From Pseudofabraea citricarpa (lineage: Eukaryota; Ascomycota; Leotiomycetes; Helotiales; Dermateaceae), in assembly GCA_029641185.1 (NCBI GenBank), contig JAPWGK010000017.1, positions 1,116,001-1,180,000 of the forward strand: a stretch of DNA of 64,000 nucleotides, written 5' to 3'. The notes beneath the pieces were generated by a model. The model worked only from the letters and a program-made list of their open reading frames with translations. It did no database searches and was not told where the DNA came from. How positions within the stretch are numbered: position 1 is the stretch's first letter; each line of letters begins with the position of its first letter. Positions 12,301 to 24,448 of the stretch are shown here, one piece after another. The translations under genes were made by a program, and so were the position numbers.

Positions 12301-15300
12301 AGGCCAATGAACGGCACTGGTTACATTATATGGAGTAGATGGATCATTGATCTGGTTGAGCTGAATGACCAAGTCTTGAAATTGTTCTGGAGCATTCGCC
12401 TCTGCAGTCACACTTGTAACTACACTTTCAAGCCGATCTACCAAACTTTGGCGACTGTACGCTAGAGGCAGCGACGACTGACGTTGGAAGAGAGTAGAGA
12501 GATCAATTCGCTTGTAACCCAACGGCAAAGCCCGAGTGATGCGTAGGCCGAGGTGGCTAGGATTATCAGGAGAATATGCAACTGTCAAATCGAGGAAGTG
12601 TGAAGGCATTGCTTGGTGAAGTAATTTCCTTATCACATGCTGAGGTGCGCGAGCACTTAGTTTGATCCACTCGGGCTCTTGTACATCTGCAGCTCCATCC
12701 GAATCATATGTAAATGTGACATGGATGTCTCTGTGAGCAGCACGCCGAGATAAGGCTGCAGCGAGAAAACGATCTTTACCAGAACAGTACACCAGTAAGT
12801 GACTTCCTGAAGACAAAGATTCGACCAGGGTCTCTGCAAGTAGTTCGCTCGCAACAGCGATCAACAACCATTCTGCAGATTTGGCATTCTTGGCAGTGGA
12901 AGAAACTGCAACGCTTGCAATTGGAGACGTCTTACAGGTGTTGGTGGTCGAAAGGAGAACTGTAGGGTTATTTGTTCCGTCGTCTTTGCTAACAGCAAGG
13001 AACAAGAAGGTATCCGAAACGACTTGGAGTGCCATCACACTTGAACTCTCAACCTTATCAAAGTTACCCGAATTGGTGAGAGGTCCTAGGTCCACCAGAG
13101 AGGGTGAAGAGTCGGCAGATGGAGGTGAAATTGAGACGTTTGTCTTGGATATGGGAACTTGCCTAGTAATAGCACGCCTCGCAGAATTAAGCCTAGCATT
13201 CTGGTCGATATTGCTCATGAGTCGAGGAATCTTCAACTTTCCGCCATCTAAGAACGCTTCAGGTTCCTTCGACCATAGAAGTTGCTGGTGTTCTTTGCTT
13301 TCCCACTCGTCCAGGGCATAGAGCTGCAGCAGATGCTCGGCGATGGCCTTGGAGATGTCGTGCCTCTGCAAATCAGCAACATCGAGGTTGTTCAAACAGA
13401 TATGTGGCGCCTCTGCGCGCAAAACACGGCTGAAGGCAATGCTTGCCATGTGATACGGCTGGTCTGCTAGAGCACCTTGAGTTATCCATAGGATGTGTTT
13501 CGCAGTATCGGACATTCGTTTGAGGCCCTCCATCTTCTCTTCTGTAATACCCTTGAAAATAGGAGAGACAACGTCCACCAGATTAATAAATGTGCTTATT
13601 GGATTCAAAATAAGTGCCTCATCCTCGGTAGGCAGGCTATCGAGGATGGTCACCTCACCGCAGAAGCGTTCAAGGTGCTCCGACACTTCCTCGGCGATAC
13701 GAGCACTCTCCAGGGTCCCATTCCCAAGGATAACAAGACTTTCGATATAGATGGAGGGCATAGAAGAAGACAATGAGAGTGGTCGTCGCAAGAATTGTAC
13801 TTGCTCGTTCACAGCTTGAGAGGCGATAATGGAAGCGGGCCAAGTTACGGCATTGACCTGAGGCGTGATAGCATCAATTCCGGCAAAGCCTGCTTTGCGG
13901 AGGGTAGAATGCCAACCAGCAGGTGTCACGGTGGGTGCCAATTTCCGACCATCATCCACGCCGAGCCACCAACCGGGAAGTACACCAAAGATGGTGTTGC
14001 TGCGAAGAACGTGGATTGGATCGGTGAGCTCCAAAAGCAGGAGATATCCTCCAGGTTTCAAGAGCTGTCTTGTGTTTGTCAATGTCTTCTGAAGCGAGGG
14101 GGTAGCATGCAGAACATTAGATGCGATAACAATGTCATACGAGTTAGGTTCAAATCCTTGGCTTGCTGGCTCCTTCTCCACGTCCAGCGTCTTGAACGTC
14201 ATCTTATCGCTATATGCCGCGAAAAGCTTTTCCGCAAGACCAAAGAAACCAACCGATATGTCAGTGTACGTGTACGAGGACATAGCAACCCCGATAGATT
14301 CAAGGACTGCTTTCGTGGCTCCACCTGTGCCGGCACCTAGTACGAGTATTAGCTAAAGCTTCCCAATAACGCAATTGACAATGCCATGGGGCCAAGATAA
14401 TTTGTGAAAAGGCTGATGAGAAGTCCCGCAAGCTGCTGAGACATTCTTCAAACGCCGTGACGACGATACAGGATTGGGGAGGTGAATTTTGTAGGAGTTG
14501 AACATATGCAGCTGACTGGTTTAGAATCTTACCTATTTCGAGGATTTTCGCGTGTGGATAGCGATGTGTGATTTGCTTCATCATATCCGCTAAGAACCCA
14601 TTGGCCACTTGGGCCCCGAGACAGTACTTATAGTGTTTATCAAGCATGTCGTCTTTGATCATGTGTTCTAGTATTGTCGTCTCGCCACGCACAGAGGCAA
14701 GCAAGTTGTCGCCCACGGATGTAATCATCTTGATATCGGTTTCCTCCGGGTACGGGCTGATGAGCGCTTTGATGGTTTCGGGAGTGTCTTCAGACCATTC
14801 TTTCTTCACGTGTGGATTTTTACCGCTAGAAACAGTGGAGAGCGCTGCAAGGAAGAAAGTTAGCATCAAACTTCCATAGGAAATCCTAAGAGTAGAGTGT
14901 CTACGGAGGGTGATATATTCTGAGAGCATGCTCGCAAAAGACACCAAGGCCGCAAAAACATGCTGATGTGGAGAAAATACGGGAGGCTTACTATGGTTCA
15001 CCCAATTTCTAAGATGCAAGAAATGCGGTGCCCCATTCTTCCAGTCGTCATCAGTGAGCTCAGAATTCCATCTGCGGACATAGTAGTAACACAATCTCTC
15101 GCAGACTATTCCCAAACTGACTTCATAGGAGGAGGGGTGGAGACCATCAGAAATGGCAGCCCCATCTGGTATGGCAAAGTCGAACTTTGTATGCGTGAAC
15201 ATGATACGGTCGTCCGCAGCCGTAGCCGGAGCGAATGGTTTGATGACCAAGTCTTCGACTTGAATCATGCCATGCTGGCCATCTTCGCTGAATAGATCAA

Positions 15301-18300
15301 TACATCCAGAGAAAGATTCCGAGTCCTCAAGTACAGAGCACACCGGCACACGGGATCCAGAAGATGGTTGCGAAGCACATACCTCTGGATTGACGCGAAT
15401 TGTCCCGATTGCTGTCGGGACGTGAAGGGACCAAAGATGCTCGTCCTGTCGCCGAGCATATCAAAGTCAGTACTGCTTCTGTAAAAAGGACCCGTGGGAC
15501 TTTTGGAGGAAGTTGGGGTTTAGATTAGAGTCCAAGACCGCATGGAATAATGTTCCACAAATTATGAAGCATCCCCAACACTGAAAGATACTGAGTGAAT
15601 TTGACTTACCGAGGGGGATGTGTACGCAAGGATTGATGCCTGAAATGCAACGTCAAGCGTGCTAGGATGAACTAAATACATCGAGGTCTCTGCGTCGGAG
15701 TACGCATAAGAGTCTATCAGACCAATGGAATGGCCGAGTCGACGCTTCGTCGACGATAATGTTCTGAATGGACCAGTGTATCCATATCCCAGCTTGGAAA
15801 GGGAGTCATAGAATTGGTCAGTATCAACTGAGTTCATGTTGTAGTCTTCTAAAGGTGTACAAGAGAGTGCATTGACGCTTGGCTCGCCGAATACGATCTT
15901 TATAGTGCCGGTAGACATCGTCTCCATCTCTTGTTTCGACCCAGTACTTGCGACGGGCACGGCGTAACACGAGAAGTCGGCAGTTGCTGTCTGATTCTGA
16001 TGGTGCTGGATTCTTGTTAACGTGACAAGAGTCTCAACGCCAGAGTTGTCTCCTTCGTCGAACGTAATGGCTCGAGGAATAGACAAGTTGTGGAGTTCAA
16101 ACGTTTCCACAGTCTTCTCAGCTGCAAGAATTTTCGATGCCTCAAGTGCCATGGCGACATAACCTGCGGCAGGAAAGACCATCTGGCCTTGTAGTTGGTG
16201 GCCATATAGCCAGCGGATCTCGGACGCCTTGAGTACATTCAACCAACGCAAGTCCTGGGCAGTAGATTCTAGTGATAGGGTTCCTAGAATCTCGTGATTG
16301 GGTCCTCTCCTGGCACGCATCTTCCGGGACCGACGCGATTCGCTCCAATGAGACCTTCCATGATTCCATTGATAGGATGGTAGACCAATCACCAACTGCG
16401 GTTGTCGTGACTTGAGACTACTCATGGCCTTTTCATATGATTGGAGATCAACACCTTGAGCACCCAGTTGTGTCCATATGAAGCCTAGAGCATCAGAGAT
16501 TGCTTCGACATCGTTTTGCCCACGACTGAGTAAACCAGAGTATGGCAGGGGGTTTGGTCGGACGTCGCTAATGCTCTGTACGGCCGGGCCTTTGAGTGCA
16601 GGGTGAGGACCGACTTCGAGAGCAAGACTTATTAAATCGTCAGAAGCGGTTGCATTCTTGACAGCAGCAGTGAAGAGGACTGCGTTTGTCATATTGTCCC
16701 TCCAGTAGCTGTCCTGTAGTTCTTCGACCGCTTCCATTGCCTTGTCGCTGCCGGTTACACTGGAGAACCAGGCGCAGCTGCTGCTTCGCTCTCGATTGAC
16801 TCGGACTCCGCACGCTTTCAGAGCTTCAACATACGGGTCACCACATGGTAACATGTGATGAGAGTGATAGGCCGTATCTACCTGCAGCAGCCTCGCAAAC
16901 TTCTTTTCCTCGTCGAAGACCTTTTTCGCGTGAACAATCGCGTCAGCGTCTCCTGACAAGGTCACACTTGCCGGAGAGTTGTGAGCAGCGATGGTAAGTC
17001 GGCCCTTGAACGCTCGTAGGCTGGTGAGATCTTGGGCATCTTCCCACGAAGTTCCAACCGCAAGCATTGCCCCCTTCTGACCGTGATTGCCGCTTGCTAG
17101 ATGGGCATATAATCCTCGGTAATAAGCGACGCGGATGGCATCGTGAGCTGAAAGAAATCCAGCTGCATAAGCTGCAGCAATTTCTCCTGATGAATGACCT
17201 ACGACAGCGGCAAAAACGATGCCGGCTGTTTTCAGAAGATCCACAAGGACGACTTGGATTGCAGTACATAGAGGCTGCGCTATGGCAGCCTCCGAAAGCC
17301 GCGAATTATCAGCTCCAGCAAGTATTTCATCTTTGAGGCTCCATTTGGGGCGATCAGAAAGTGGTAAAGAGGCCAGAGATTTCTCGAGGTCGTCTATTTT
17401 CTTACGTACAAATTCGGAGGAGTGGATTAGATGCCCTCCCATCGATGCCCACTGCGCACCTTGCCCGGTGAAAACACCTAGTATGCGAGGTTTTGCGGTT
17501 GCCAGCTTAGCATTGGTTTTGATGCCAATAGTAGAACCAGGCTTCTCCTTCACCAATGCCAGCTTGGCGTCTATTTTCGAGGCCAGTTGTTCTATATTCA
17601 GCGCCGAGAAGGCTATTTTGATAGAAAACTGACTTCTGCGCGTTTGTAGCGTCCAGGCTAGATCAGATGCACTGATATCAGTCTGTTTCTTCAGATGTTC
17701 ACAATAAGCCTGTAATTGTGCAACCAAAGAGACTTCAGACACGGCCGAAAAGACGAATGGGGTGAAGTGGGAATTATCCACAGAGGCTCCGGTCTCTGTA
17801 TGAGGTGGGGCTTCACAGAACTCTTCCAGAATTGCGTGTGCATTGCTGCCGCCAAAACCTGGTCATAGATAATAGGGTCAGTAATTTTTACCAATAGTGA
17901 GAGATTATAGATACGTACCAAAACTGTTAACGCTGACACGCCGAGGAACTCCTGCCGGCAGCTTTGGCCAGGGAATTAGTTGTGTTGGCACATGTAAACC
18001 CTTGTAAAAAGGCTCAATGGCAGGATTCAAACGATTAAATAGGAGGTTCGGCGCAATAGATCCATTCTGGATACTTGCTGACCCTTTGAGAAGACCTGCG
18101 AGACCTGCGGAGCCCTCAAGATGGCCTAATTAGAATACTGGGGTTAGCATTGGTTCTTATTTTTAAGGAAAAAAGGAAACTGTCTCTAGAACAATAGCAT
18201 TAGATTCCAGGAGATGAAATATATTCCAATGCCCGAGTCTTTGTATATAAAAAGAGGAAACTTGTTCAGCAGCTGACCACTTACCAATCACAGTCTTAAC

Positions 18301-19365
18301 GGACCCCACATACAAAGGAGTGTCGGTGGTGGCGATTTGGCGACCAAGGGACTGATGGATAGCGGCAGCTTCTTTTGGATCTCCTGCTTTTGTGCCAGTC
18401 CCGTGAGCCTCGAAAAACTGAGGCCGGTCGTTGGGATTGTTTTCAGGATCCAAGCCGGCTCTCAAATACGTCTGGCGGATGAGGGCAGCTTGCGCTTCCG
18501 TACTGGGTACTGTGATGCCGCTCGTGTGGCCGTCCTGGTTACTGCCCGTCTCGCGAATAATGCTTTCGATGTGATCTCCATCGGCAATTGCGTCGCTCAG
18601 CTTCTTCAACACAACTGCAGCAACACCCTCCCCGCGAGCGTAGCCGTCCGCATCCTCGTCCCACATGCGTGAACGACCCGTCGGCGAAAGCATGTTCAGC
18701 TTGCTCTCAATAATAAACGTCTCTGGGTTGAGAATAACTTGAGTACCACATGCCACGGCGACACGCGACTCGCCTGTACGCAGGGCTTTTACTCCCTGGT
18801 GCACGGCAATCAAACTGGATGAACAGGCCGTATCGATGGTCATGCTCGGCCCCCGCCAGTCAAAGACGTAGGAGATGCGATTCGAGATGATGGCTCGGTT
18901 TGTGCCAGTCGCGAAATAGGTTGGGATGGTGTCAAAATCCCGCACGCCTTGGTCAGTCCAGTCAACACTCATTGTGCCGGTATAAACAGCTGTGTCGGAG
19001 CCCCGTAGCCCCTCGATCGTATGGCCGCCTCTCTCCATGGCTTCGTACACCGTCTCCATGAGGAGACGCTGCTGTGGATCAATCGAATCCGCCTCATTGG
19101 GGCTGATATTGAAGAAAGCTGCGTCAAAAACGCGAACATCTTCCTCCAACAAGTACGAATGCCGAACATTGGTGGTTCCATGATGAGCGCCATCAGGGTG
19201 ATAGAAGCCGGTCGTGTCAAAGCGATCTGGTGGAATCTCAAAAGAAAGATCACGGGGATTTTCAAGAAGCGTCCACAGTTTTGAAGGGGAGTTTGCACCG
19301 CCGGGAAAACGACAGGCGCTGCCTACAATGGCGATGGGTTCTGGTTTCTGGTTTTGAGTTGCCAT
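6359..19365 (-). CDS. Hybrid highly reducing polyketide synthase - nonribosomal peptide synthetase (PKS-NRPS)
   Basis: Seven exons (19365-18285, 18125-17919, 17858-15610, 15445-14533, 14336-11346, 11283-8769, 8630-6359) keep phase throughout and give about 4,075 residues. Domains in order: KS ([23 protein letters not shown]), AT (GHSSGE), DH ([11 protein letters not shown]; Asp in [10 protein letters not shown]), cMT (EIGAGTGG), a long segment where an ER would be but without its NADPH motif, KR ([15 protein letters not shown]), ACP (GIDSL), Ser-rich linker, C (HHHIIMDG), A ([20 protein letters not shown]), PCP (GGNSL), and a reductase-like R domain (VTGGTGFLA). It would build a C-methylated, partly reduced polyketide, amidate it with one amino acid and release it. 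The start at 19365 puts the KS N-terminus (EPIAIVG) ten residues in; an in-frame upstream ATG is possible. Oddities: the R-domain YxxxK reads YVATR, and the A-domain FDxS reads FNHS. Confidence 0.95.
8632..8768 (-). other. Intron inside the adenylation domain of the PKS-NRPS
   Basis: A GTATGTAC donor at 8768 and a GTCTAG acceptor near 8632 join the A-domain segments HSSDQ and IYTGLTN in frame. Without removing it the A domain would break into two open frames, so this junction decides that 6.4-19.4 kb is one gene and not several. Confidence 0.85.
11284..11345 (-). other. Intron at the N-terminus of the ACP of the PKS-NRPS
   Basis: A GTAAGC donor at 11345 and a TACGCAG acceptor at 11284 (62 bases) join the post-KR linker to the ACP in frame. 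The splice links the PKS half to the NRPS half, which supports a true covalent hybrid. Confidence 0.85.
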
Positions 19366-20122
19366 CTTCGCGCTCCTGTGGTTGTTGTTATTGTTGCGGC
19401 ACGTGCATTCGATCATGTGACCTTGGAACCCGAGAATACGAGTGTACGACTGAACGGCAGCCACCCTTCGCCTACTTTAAGGGGCATGGCATGATACATA
19501 GGATATAAACCAAATTCCTTTTCAAAGCCGAAGATTACACTACAGCCTCAGACGGTGTTTACACAAAGCTTATTGTCGCCGACGAATAATCCCGATCTTA
19601 CGTCTCCACCGAAGAGAGAGTCTGGAAAGATGCTTATCAACACCAATTACCCATCCTAGTTTGTAGCCAAGTCACCGAACACTCAAAGTCCGCTAGATAG
19701 ATAGCTACCACCCACCTTAGATGAGCAGAAGATATCACTTCGGTTGTTAATGACGTACGCGCGGACACTTTCATGCACGAGGTGTCAGCAACCTACAGAG
19801 TCCGCTGAGAAAAAGCCCAGAGCTTTCCATCCAAGCTTTATATAAGAATGCCAATGCGGGATTACATGCCACGATATGCCCAAATAAGACTAGATGCCAG
19901 GCCAGGCTTACAGAAAAAGTCCACTTTCTCTGGGCTCGATACTATCATCCCCACCCCTCGTTTATCAGTACTGTAGCCGCGAATGGTGTGAGAAGATGTA
20001 ATTATAATATGCAGAAAATAGATTTCTACACGTCCCATCTTCCGCTCTAGTGTGACTATTTTACAATTTGTATACGATCTGGTAAGATGCACCACAGCCT
20101 CTGTGTCACCACTATGGGGCCT
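19366..20122. promoter_or_regulatory. Promoter region of the PKS-NRPS gene
   Basis: This 757-base stretch lies between the PKS-NRPS start and the 3' end of the exporter gene. CCACCGAAG at 19606-19614 (CTTCGGTGG on the gene's strand) is about 245 bases upstream of the start and matches the motif in other cluster promoters. No gene is seen. Function is inferred. Confidence 0.45.
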
Positions 20123-21898
20123 TTATGCGGCAATATGCATCGCTGCCTTCTCTTGATTACCGTGACTGGGAAGTCTCGACCAGGGACAGAGTAAGCTCAT
20201 GATAACTGCAACACCAGCCATGCCAATGGAAACGGCAAATGCAGCTTTGATGCCCCCCATATATGCAAGAATGACACCCGGAAGCTCGCTGTCGGAGAAG
20301 ACACTTCGCAGTTCTGCCGCACCCGTGCCGACCACCAACGTCGGATCGACTCCTGGAGACGTGGTGGCCAAACCCGCAACCAATTGATTGACGAAGGCTG
20401 ACTGAGCGGCTGACACGCTGAATGCACCTCCCAGAGTCTGGGAAACTATACATCAAATTAGCCGACTTGGTATGCGTTGCGGTAAGAAGATCAACTTACA
20501 CTGGACGATCGAGTTGACGCTTGCGATGTCTGCATCGTCTACGTAGGCTTGTGCAACGTTGAGACAGTTCATGTACGGGAAGGCAATGGCCGCTCCAGCC
20601 AGAATCTGATAGCCAATCCACTTTGCTGAAGGTGTATTGATATCCATGGAGTAAAACAAGCCGGCTGAGACGCACGTCAGGGTGGAGCCAGCGGCCATAA
20701 AGGGCGTTGCGTGACCGGTAGCAGCCACGGCAATACCACCTGCAAGGACGAAAATTCCCACGGCGATAACCATAGGCAAGTTATCGACGCCAGATTTGAT
20801 GGGGTCCGCTCCTAGAATACTCTGGAAATAGATGGGGATGTAGTAGAGAATCAGAAAATACGAGCCGGCAAAGAAGAATTGGAAGACTGAAGGTGCCCAG
20901 AGCGCACGCTGCTTCAATAGTCTGCGTGGCAGCATAGCATACTCGCCCTGGTAGGCTTCCCATAAACCAAGAGCAGCCATGATGAGGACAAATCCAATAA
21001 GCAAACCAATGACTTCGCTGCTCTTCCAGGGGTGGGTTGTTCCTCCATATTGAAGCGCCAGGATGAAGCAAACGATTCCTCCCATGGCCAGAACAATGCC
21101 TAAAGGATCCATCTGTAGAATGGCTTCCTTCCAGCTAGCCTTGATGACCTTAGCTGCTGTCTCGAGCCTGAAGAAGACGAGGATGATTGCCACAACGACA
21201 CCTCCAATTGGAAGATTGATGTAGAAGCACCATCGCCAGGTAACCTTGTCCGAGAAAGCACCACCAACAAGCGGTCCAGCAACGGCCGCAAAAGCATATG
21301 TCACCCCAAGAAGACCCATAAAGATCGGTCGCTTCTTGGGCGGGGCGCAGAAAGCGATGATGGTTGTTCCCCCCGTTGCAATTCCCGCGCCGCCCACGCC
21401 TGAGATAGCTCGGCCAACGATCAACGCAGTGGAATTCGGTGCGACCCCACAAATGAGACTGCCGAGCTCAAACAGAAATATGCTAAGGATAAAGGTTGGC
21501 TTCAGGGGGAAGTACTTGTAGGCTTTACCCCAGAAGGCCTGGAAGCCACCGAGCGTCAGGAAGTAGGCAGCGCCGTACCATGATACTTGCGCGAGGCCGT
21601 GAAACTCGTCCGTGATTTTGGGGATTGCCGTGCCAACAATTGTCTATCTCGCGTCAGAATCTGGGGGAGATAATGGGAGAATGCAAGCACAGTTACTCAC
21701 CTGATCTAGAGCAATCAGGAATACACTCATCATGACCGATCCAACAATGAGACCTAGTGTTAACCCTGACGGATATTCACCTGGCGTCTCATCTGAGCTT
21801 TCCAGAAGATCTCCTCCATTGCTGACTTCCTTCTCGCCAGGAGGAGATGGGATAGACGATTCTTCTTCGGAAGTTGAAGTATTGTTTGTTGTCGCCAT
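20123..21898 (-). CDS. MFS multidrug exporter, DHA14 (14-helix) type
   Basis: Three exons (21898-21701, 21643-20500, 20445-20123) give 554 residues. The soluble acidic N-terminus leads into many hydrophobic helices. Family motifs are present: LDQ then TIVGTAIP in the first helices (motif D1-like), the GRAISGVGGAGIATGG loop, and [21 protein letters not shown] (motif C and its extension). Drug:H+ antiporters of this kind sit in the plasma membrane and export toxic metabolites. Sitting between the PKS-NRPS and the dioxygenase on the same strand, it is most likely the product's efflux and self-protection pump (inference). A relative with the same layout lies at 54153-56067. Confidence 0.92.
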
Positions 21899-22430
21899 CT
21901 TGATGTAGTTGAGAAAGGGCCAATGAATGAGAGGCGGTAGGAGAAGAGCCTCAACTAAGGTAGGTTGGCGGAAGAGGCGTAGAATCTAGGGTATCTTGTC
22001 TGGGATATGATACTTGTATCGGGAGAAGGTGAGTTAGTGTAGTAGCTGGTGGTAACTTAGTTACTGTCGAAGCGAAGTTCAAGCTCGGGGGGTTGTTCAC
22101 CCTGCGTATAGGACGCTGGAATTGATCGGCGTAATTATTGAGCCGTTGCAACACTGCCAACCAACGATTATTAATGGTGATTAGGGACGGCATACAAATA
22201 GAGACCCAAGATTCGAATTCCTGGGCGTTTTTGATTGTTGGGTGGGCACACGGAGCAATGCAACTTCATCTGCTGGGAGGCTCGGGCATTAGACATTCCC
22301 GAGACTTGCTCGCTTGTTCGTCTGTTTTGTGGCACGGGCCGCATGAAAGTAAAATTCCCCCGCGCGGGAGTGGGGCTATCGCCTCCCGTACTTTACTGTG
22401 CATGCAGCCAGTACCGAAACTTTCCACATA

Positions 22431-22450
22431 CCCCCCCCCCCCCCCCCCCC
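22431..22450 (+). repeat. C20 homopolymer
   Basis: Twenty consecutive C in the exporter's upstream region. Its true length is doubtful, since homopolymers are error-prone in single-molecule reads and this assembly carries other read artefacts. Confidence 0.9.
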
Positions 22451-22687
22451 ATGCAACTTTACGCCCAGGACATCTTGATCTGCACGGAACAGTCGACGAT
22501 ATGCGTGATACAACAACTAGATACTCGCACTATATGCTTACAAACCATTCCATTATTTACAAATGATTACTGCGTAAATCATTCGGTTATTTAGGTAGTC
22601 TAACATCCGAAAATCGTTCCGTTATTCACCAGTCATTCTAGCATTGGCAAACCATATCAGTAGGCAAATCGTTCGTCAATCTTCGTT

Positions 22688-22855
22688 CAGTGATATATGA
22701 AGAAAAAATAAGTCTAGCGACGGGTCAGACGTGCAACAAAACAGCTTAGATATAGCTTCACACGTCAGTCTTCATACAGTGATATATGAAGATCAAATAA
22801 GTCTAGCGACGGGTCAGATGTGCAACAAAACGGTATAAACTTAGCTTCACACCAG
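22688..22855 (+). repeat. Two tandem copies of an 89-base repeat
   Basis: The block starting CAGTGATATATGAAGA at 22688 recurs at 22777. Both copies share AATAAGTCTAGCGACGGGTC and the following GTGCAACAAAAC, then CTTCACAC. Copies differ at a few positions and by small indels. The repeat lies between the exporter's promoter and the dioxygenase's 3' end; a role is unknown. Confidence 0.85.
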
Positions 22856-22952
22856 CATTCTAAATTCATTCTTTCGCACTACCTAGCTTACCTAGCTAAT
22901 CTTCCATAGTACTGCAGCCTGTTTCTAACCAACTTCCTATATTTCTATCCCA

Positions 22953-23974
22953 TCAGTTGGCTTCAACTTCATTGATCGTTTCCTTGTTGATGGACATCTG
23001 GTTGCGGAAGCGCTTAACTAGCAGCTGGCCCACCGTCTCCTTGTTTGGATCATTTGGGTTGAGAGGGTTGGTTGCAAAGACATCACCGTGCCAAAAGGTA
23101 GCACAAGAGAGCCTCTCAGTTGCAGCCTTGTTGATGACGCGGTGCCTGATGCTCTTGTACTTGCCTCCAGACCATTTCTGCACCATATCACCGCAGTTGA
23201 TAACATAGACATCCTCCAACGCGGGACACGCCAGCCATTCCTTCTTGTCATCGAGCCACACCTCTAGCCCGTCTTTCCCTGGCTGCTGGAGTAGGACAGT
23301 GACCCCGCCAAAGTCATTGTGAGCCCCAACGCCAAATTGGCCGACGAGAGTATTGGGTGGAGAGGGGTAGCGGATCATCTTCATCTGCACCAGAGGCCTC
23401 TTCGCGAAGGCGTCCAACATAGTCGGAGGATAGCCGAGGCCTTCCAGCAAGATCTCCCAGAGCGTCTTCCCCAGCGAAGCCGTCTTCTCGTAGTACTCCC
23501 ACACTGGCTCGCGAAACTTTTCTCCTGGAAGCGGAGGCCAGACATTGGGGCCATAAAAACCCGAAAGCTCCGTCTTTTCATCCTCTCGGCCTATGTAGTA
23601 TGCCTTGTCTCATAATTAGCTGTGGAATTACGCTGCTGCAGAAGCGAGTATCGTCAGCTTACCTCTTTTGAATCCGGCATGGCATCGCCATCCCGGAGTG
23701 ACATTCCAGATGCCTCATACCCACGGCGAGAAGGATTGTTGAGGTAGGAAAGCTTCATCTTCTCTTCTTTGGGCATACTGAAAAGAGTATCGAGGCTTTG
23801 CAGCAAGGAATGTTGCAAGCTCAGAGGTATGCCGTGGCCCTTGACCTGGAAAAATCCATATTTCTCACATGCATCGCGAACTTCTGCAATTACTTTCTCC
23901 CTATCTTGTGAAGACTTTGGATTGATGTATTCACTGAGGTCAATAAGGGGCAGCTGAAGATTGTTGGAAGGCAT
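22953..23974 (-). CDS. Fe(II)/2-oxoglutarate-dependent dioxygenase (isopenicillin N synthase-like fold)
   Basis: Two exons (23974-23663 and 23603-22953) give 320 residues, normal for the family. The N-terminal DIOX_N half opens with LPLIDLSEY and has YGFFQVKGHGI. The C-terminal half holds the iron ligands: His and Asp in GAHNDFG and the distal His in SIRHRVINK. The RLS motif (TERLSCATFW) binds 2-oxoglutarate. Such enzymes hydroxylate, desaturate, ring-expand or epoxidise late intermediates. It shares a 474-base divergent promoter with the FAD monooxygenase, so the two are probably co-expressed tailoring oxidases for the PKS-NRPS product (inference). Confidence 0.93.
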
Positions 23975-24448
23975 GTTGGTTAATTCGGAAAGGTTGTTAA
24001 TCGCAAATGAGAAAGTAGCGTAACGCTGAGTAAATCGAAGTAGGAGATAAATCTACATTGCAACTGCTAAAAGGGATCGTAGCATAATAACAATACAGGA
24101 TTCGTTAAACATTCTACGTCATATCGTACTGAATGGCTGAATTCATGCTTACTACCTTATTATTGCTTAAACGACCCGATTAGAGGATAGCTTTCGGTGG
24201 TTTTATGCATACCTTTCGGCGGTTTTCATAATATATGCAGTTCTATTGTTTACATAGACGACAACGTCTACTTAACCGAACAGTAACAGCAACCACTCGG
24301 AGACTTTTATCAAGCTACGCGTATAGCATTAGTTCCTGGGGCTCTATCTAAAGCAAAAGTCCCGAAGTTATTGGAGTAGAAGTGATGCTATTATCATTAT
24401 TCCTTCACTCCGAACCTTTATCCCTTGCACAAACATTTGATCATCGAG
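23975..24448. promoter_or_regulatory. Divergent promoter between dioxygenase and FAD monooxygenase
   Basis: CTTTCGGTGGTTTT at 24191-24204 and CTTTCGGCGGTTTT at 24213-24226 form a direct repeat spaced 22 bases (two helical turns), about 220-250 bases from both start codons. CGG-containing direct repeats are typical targets of Zn2Cys6 dimers. Assignment to the cluster's own regulator is inference. Confidence 0.6.

Larger units (their letters stand above)
21899..22952. promoter_or_regulatory. Exporter promoter and dioxygenase 3' flank, repeat-bearing
   Basis: About 1 kb with no supported gene. It holds a run of 20 C at 22431-22450, three degenerate copies of a (C/G)ATTC(C/G)(A/G)TTATTTA-like motif at about 22542, 22574 and 22610, and the 89-base tandem repeat listed separately. 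The shared CTTCGG motif is not clear here. Confidence 0.5.

Noticed and set aside
6359..19365. Several separate PKS and NRPS genes on the minus strand
   Set aside because: Each gap between open frames has GT..AG borders, keeps phase and restores known motifs, so they are exons of one gene.
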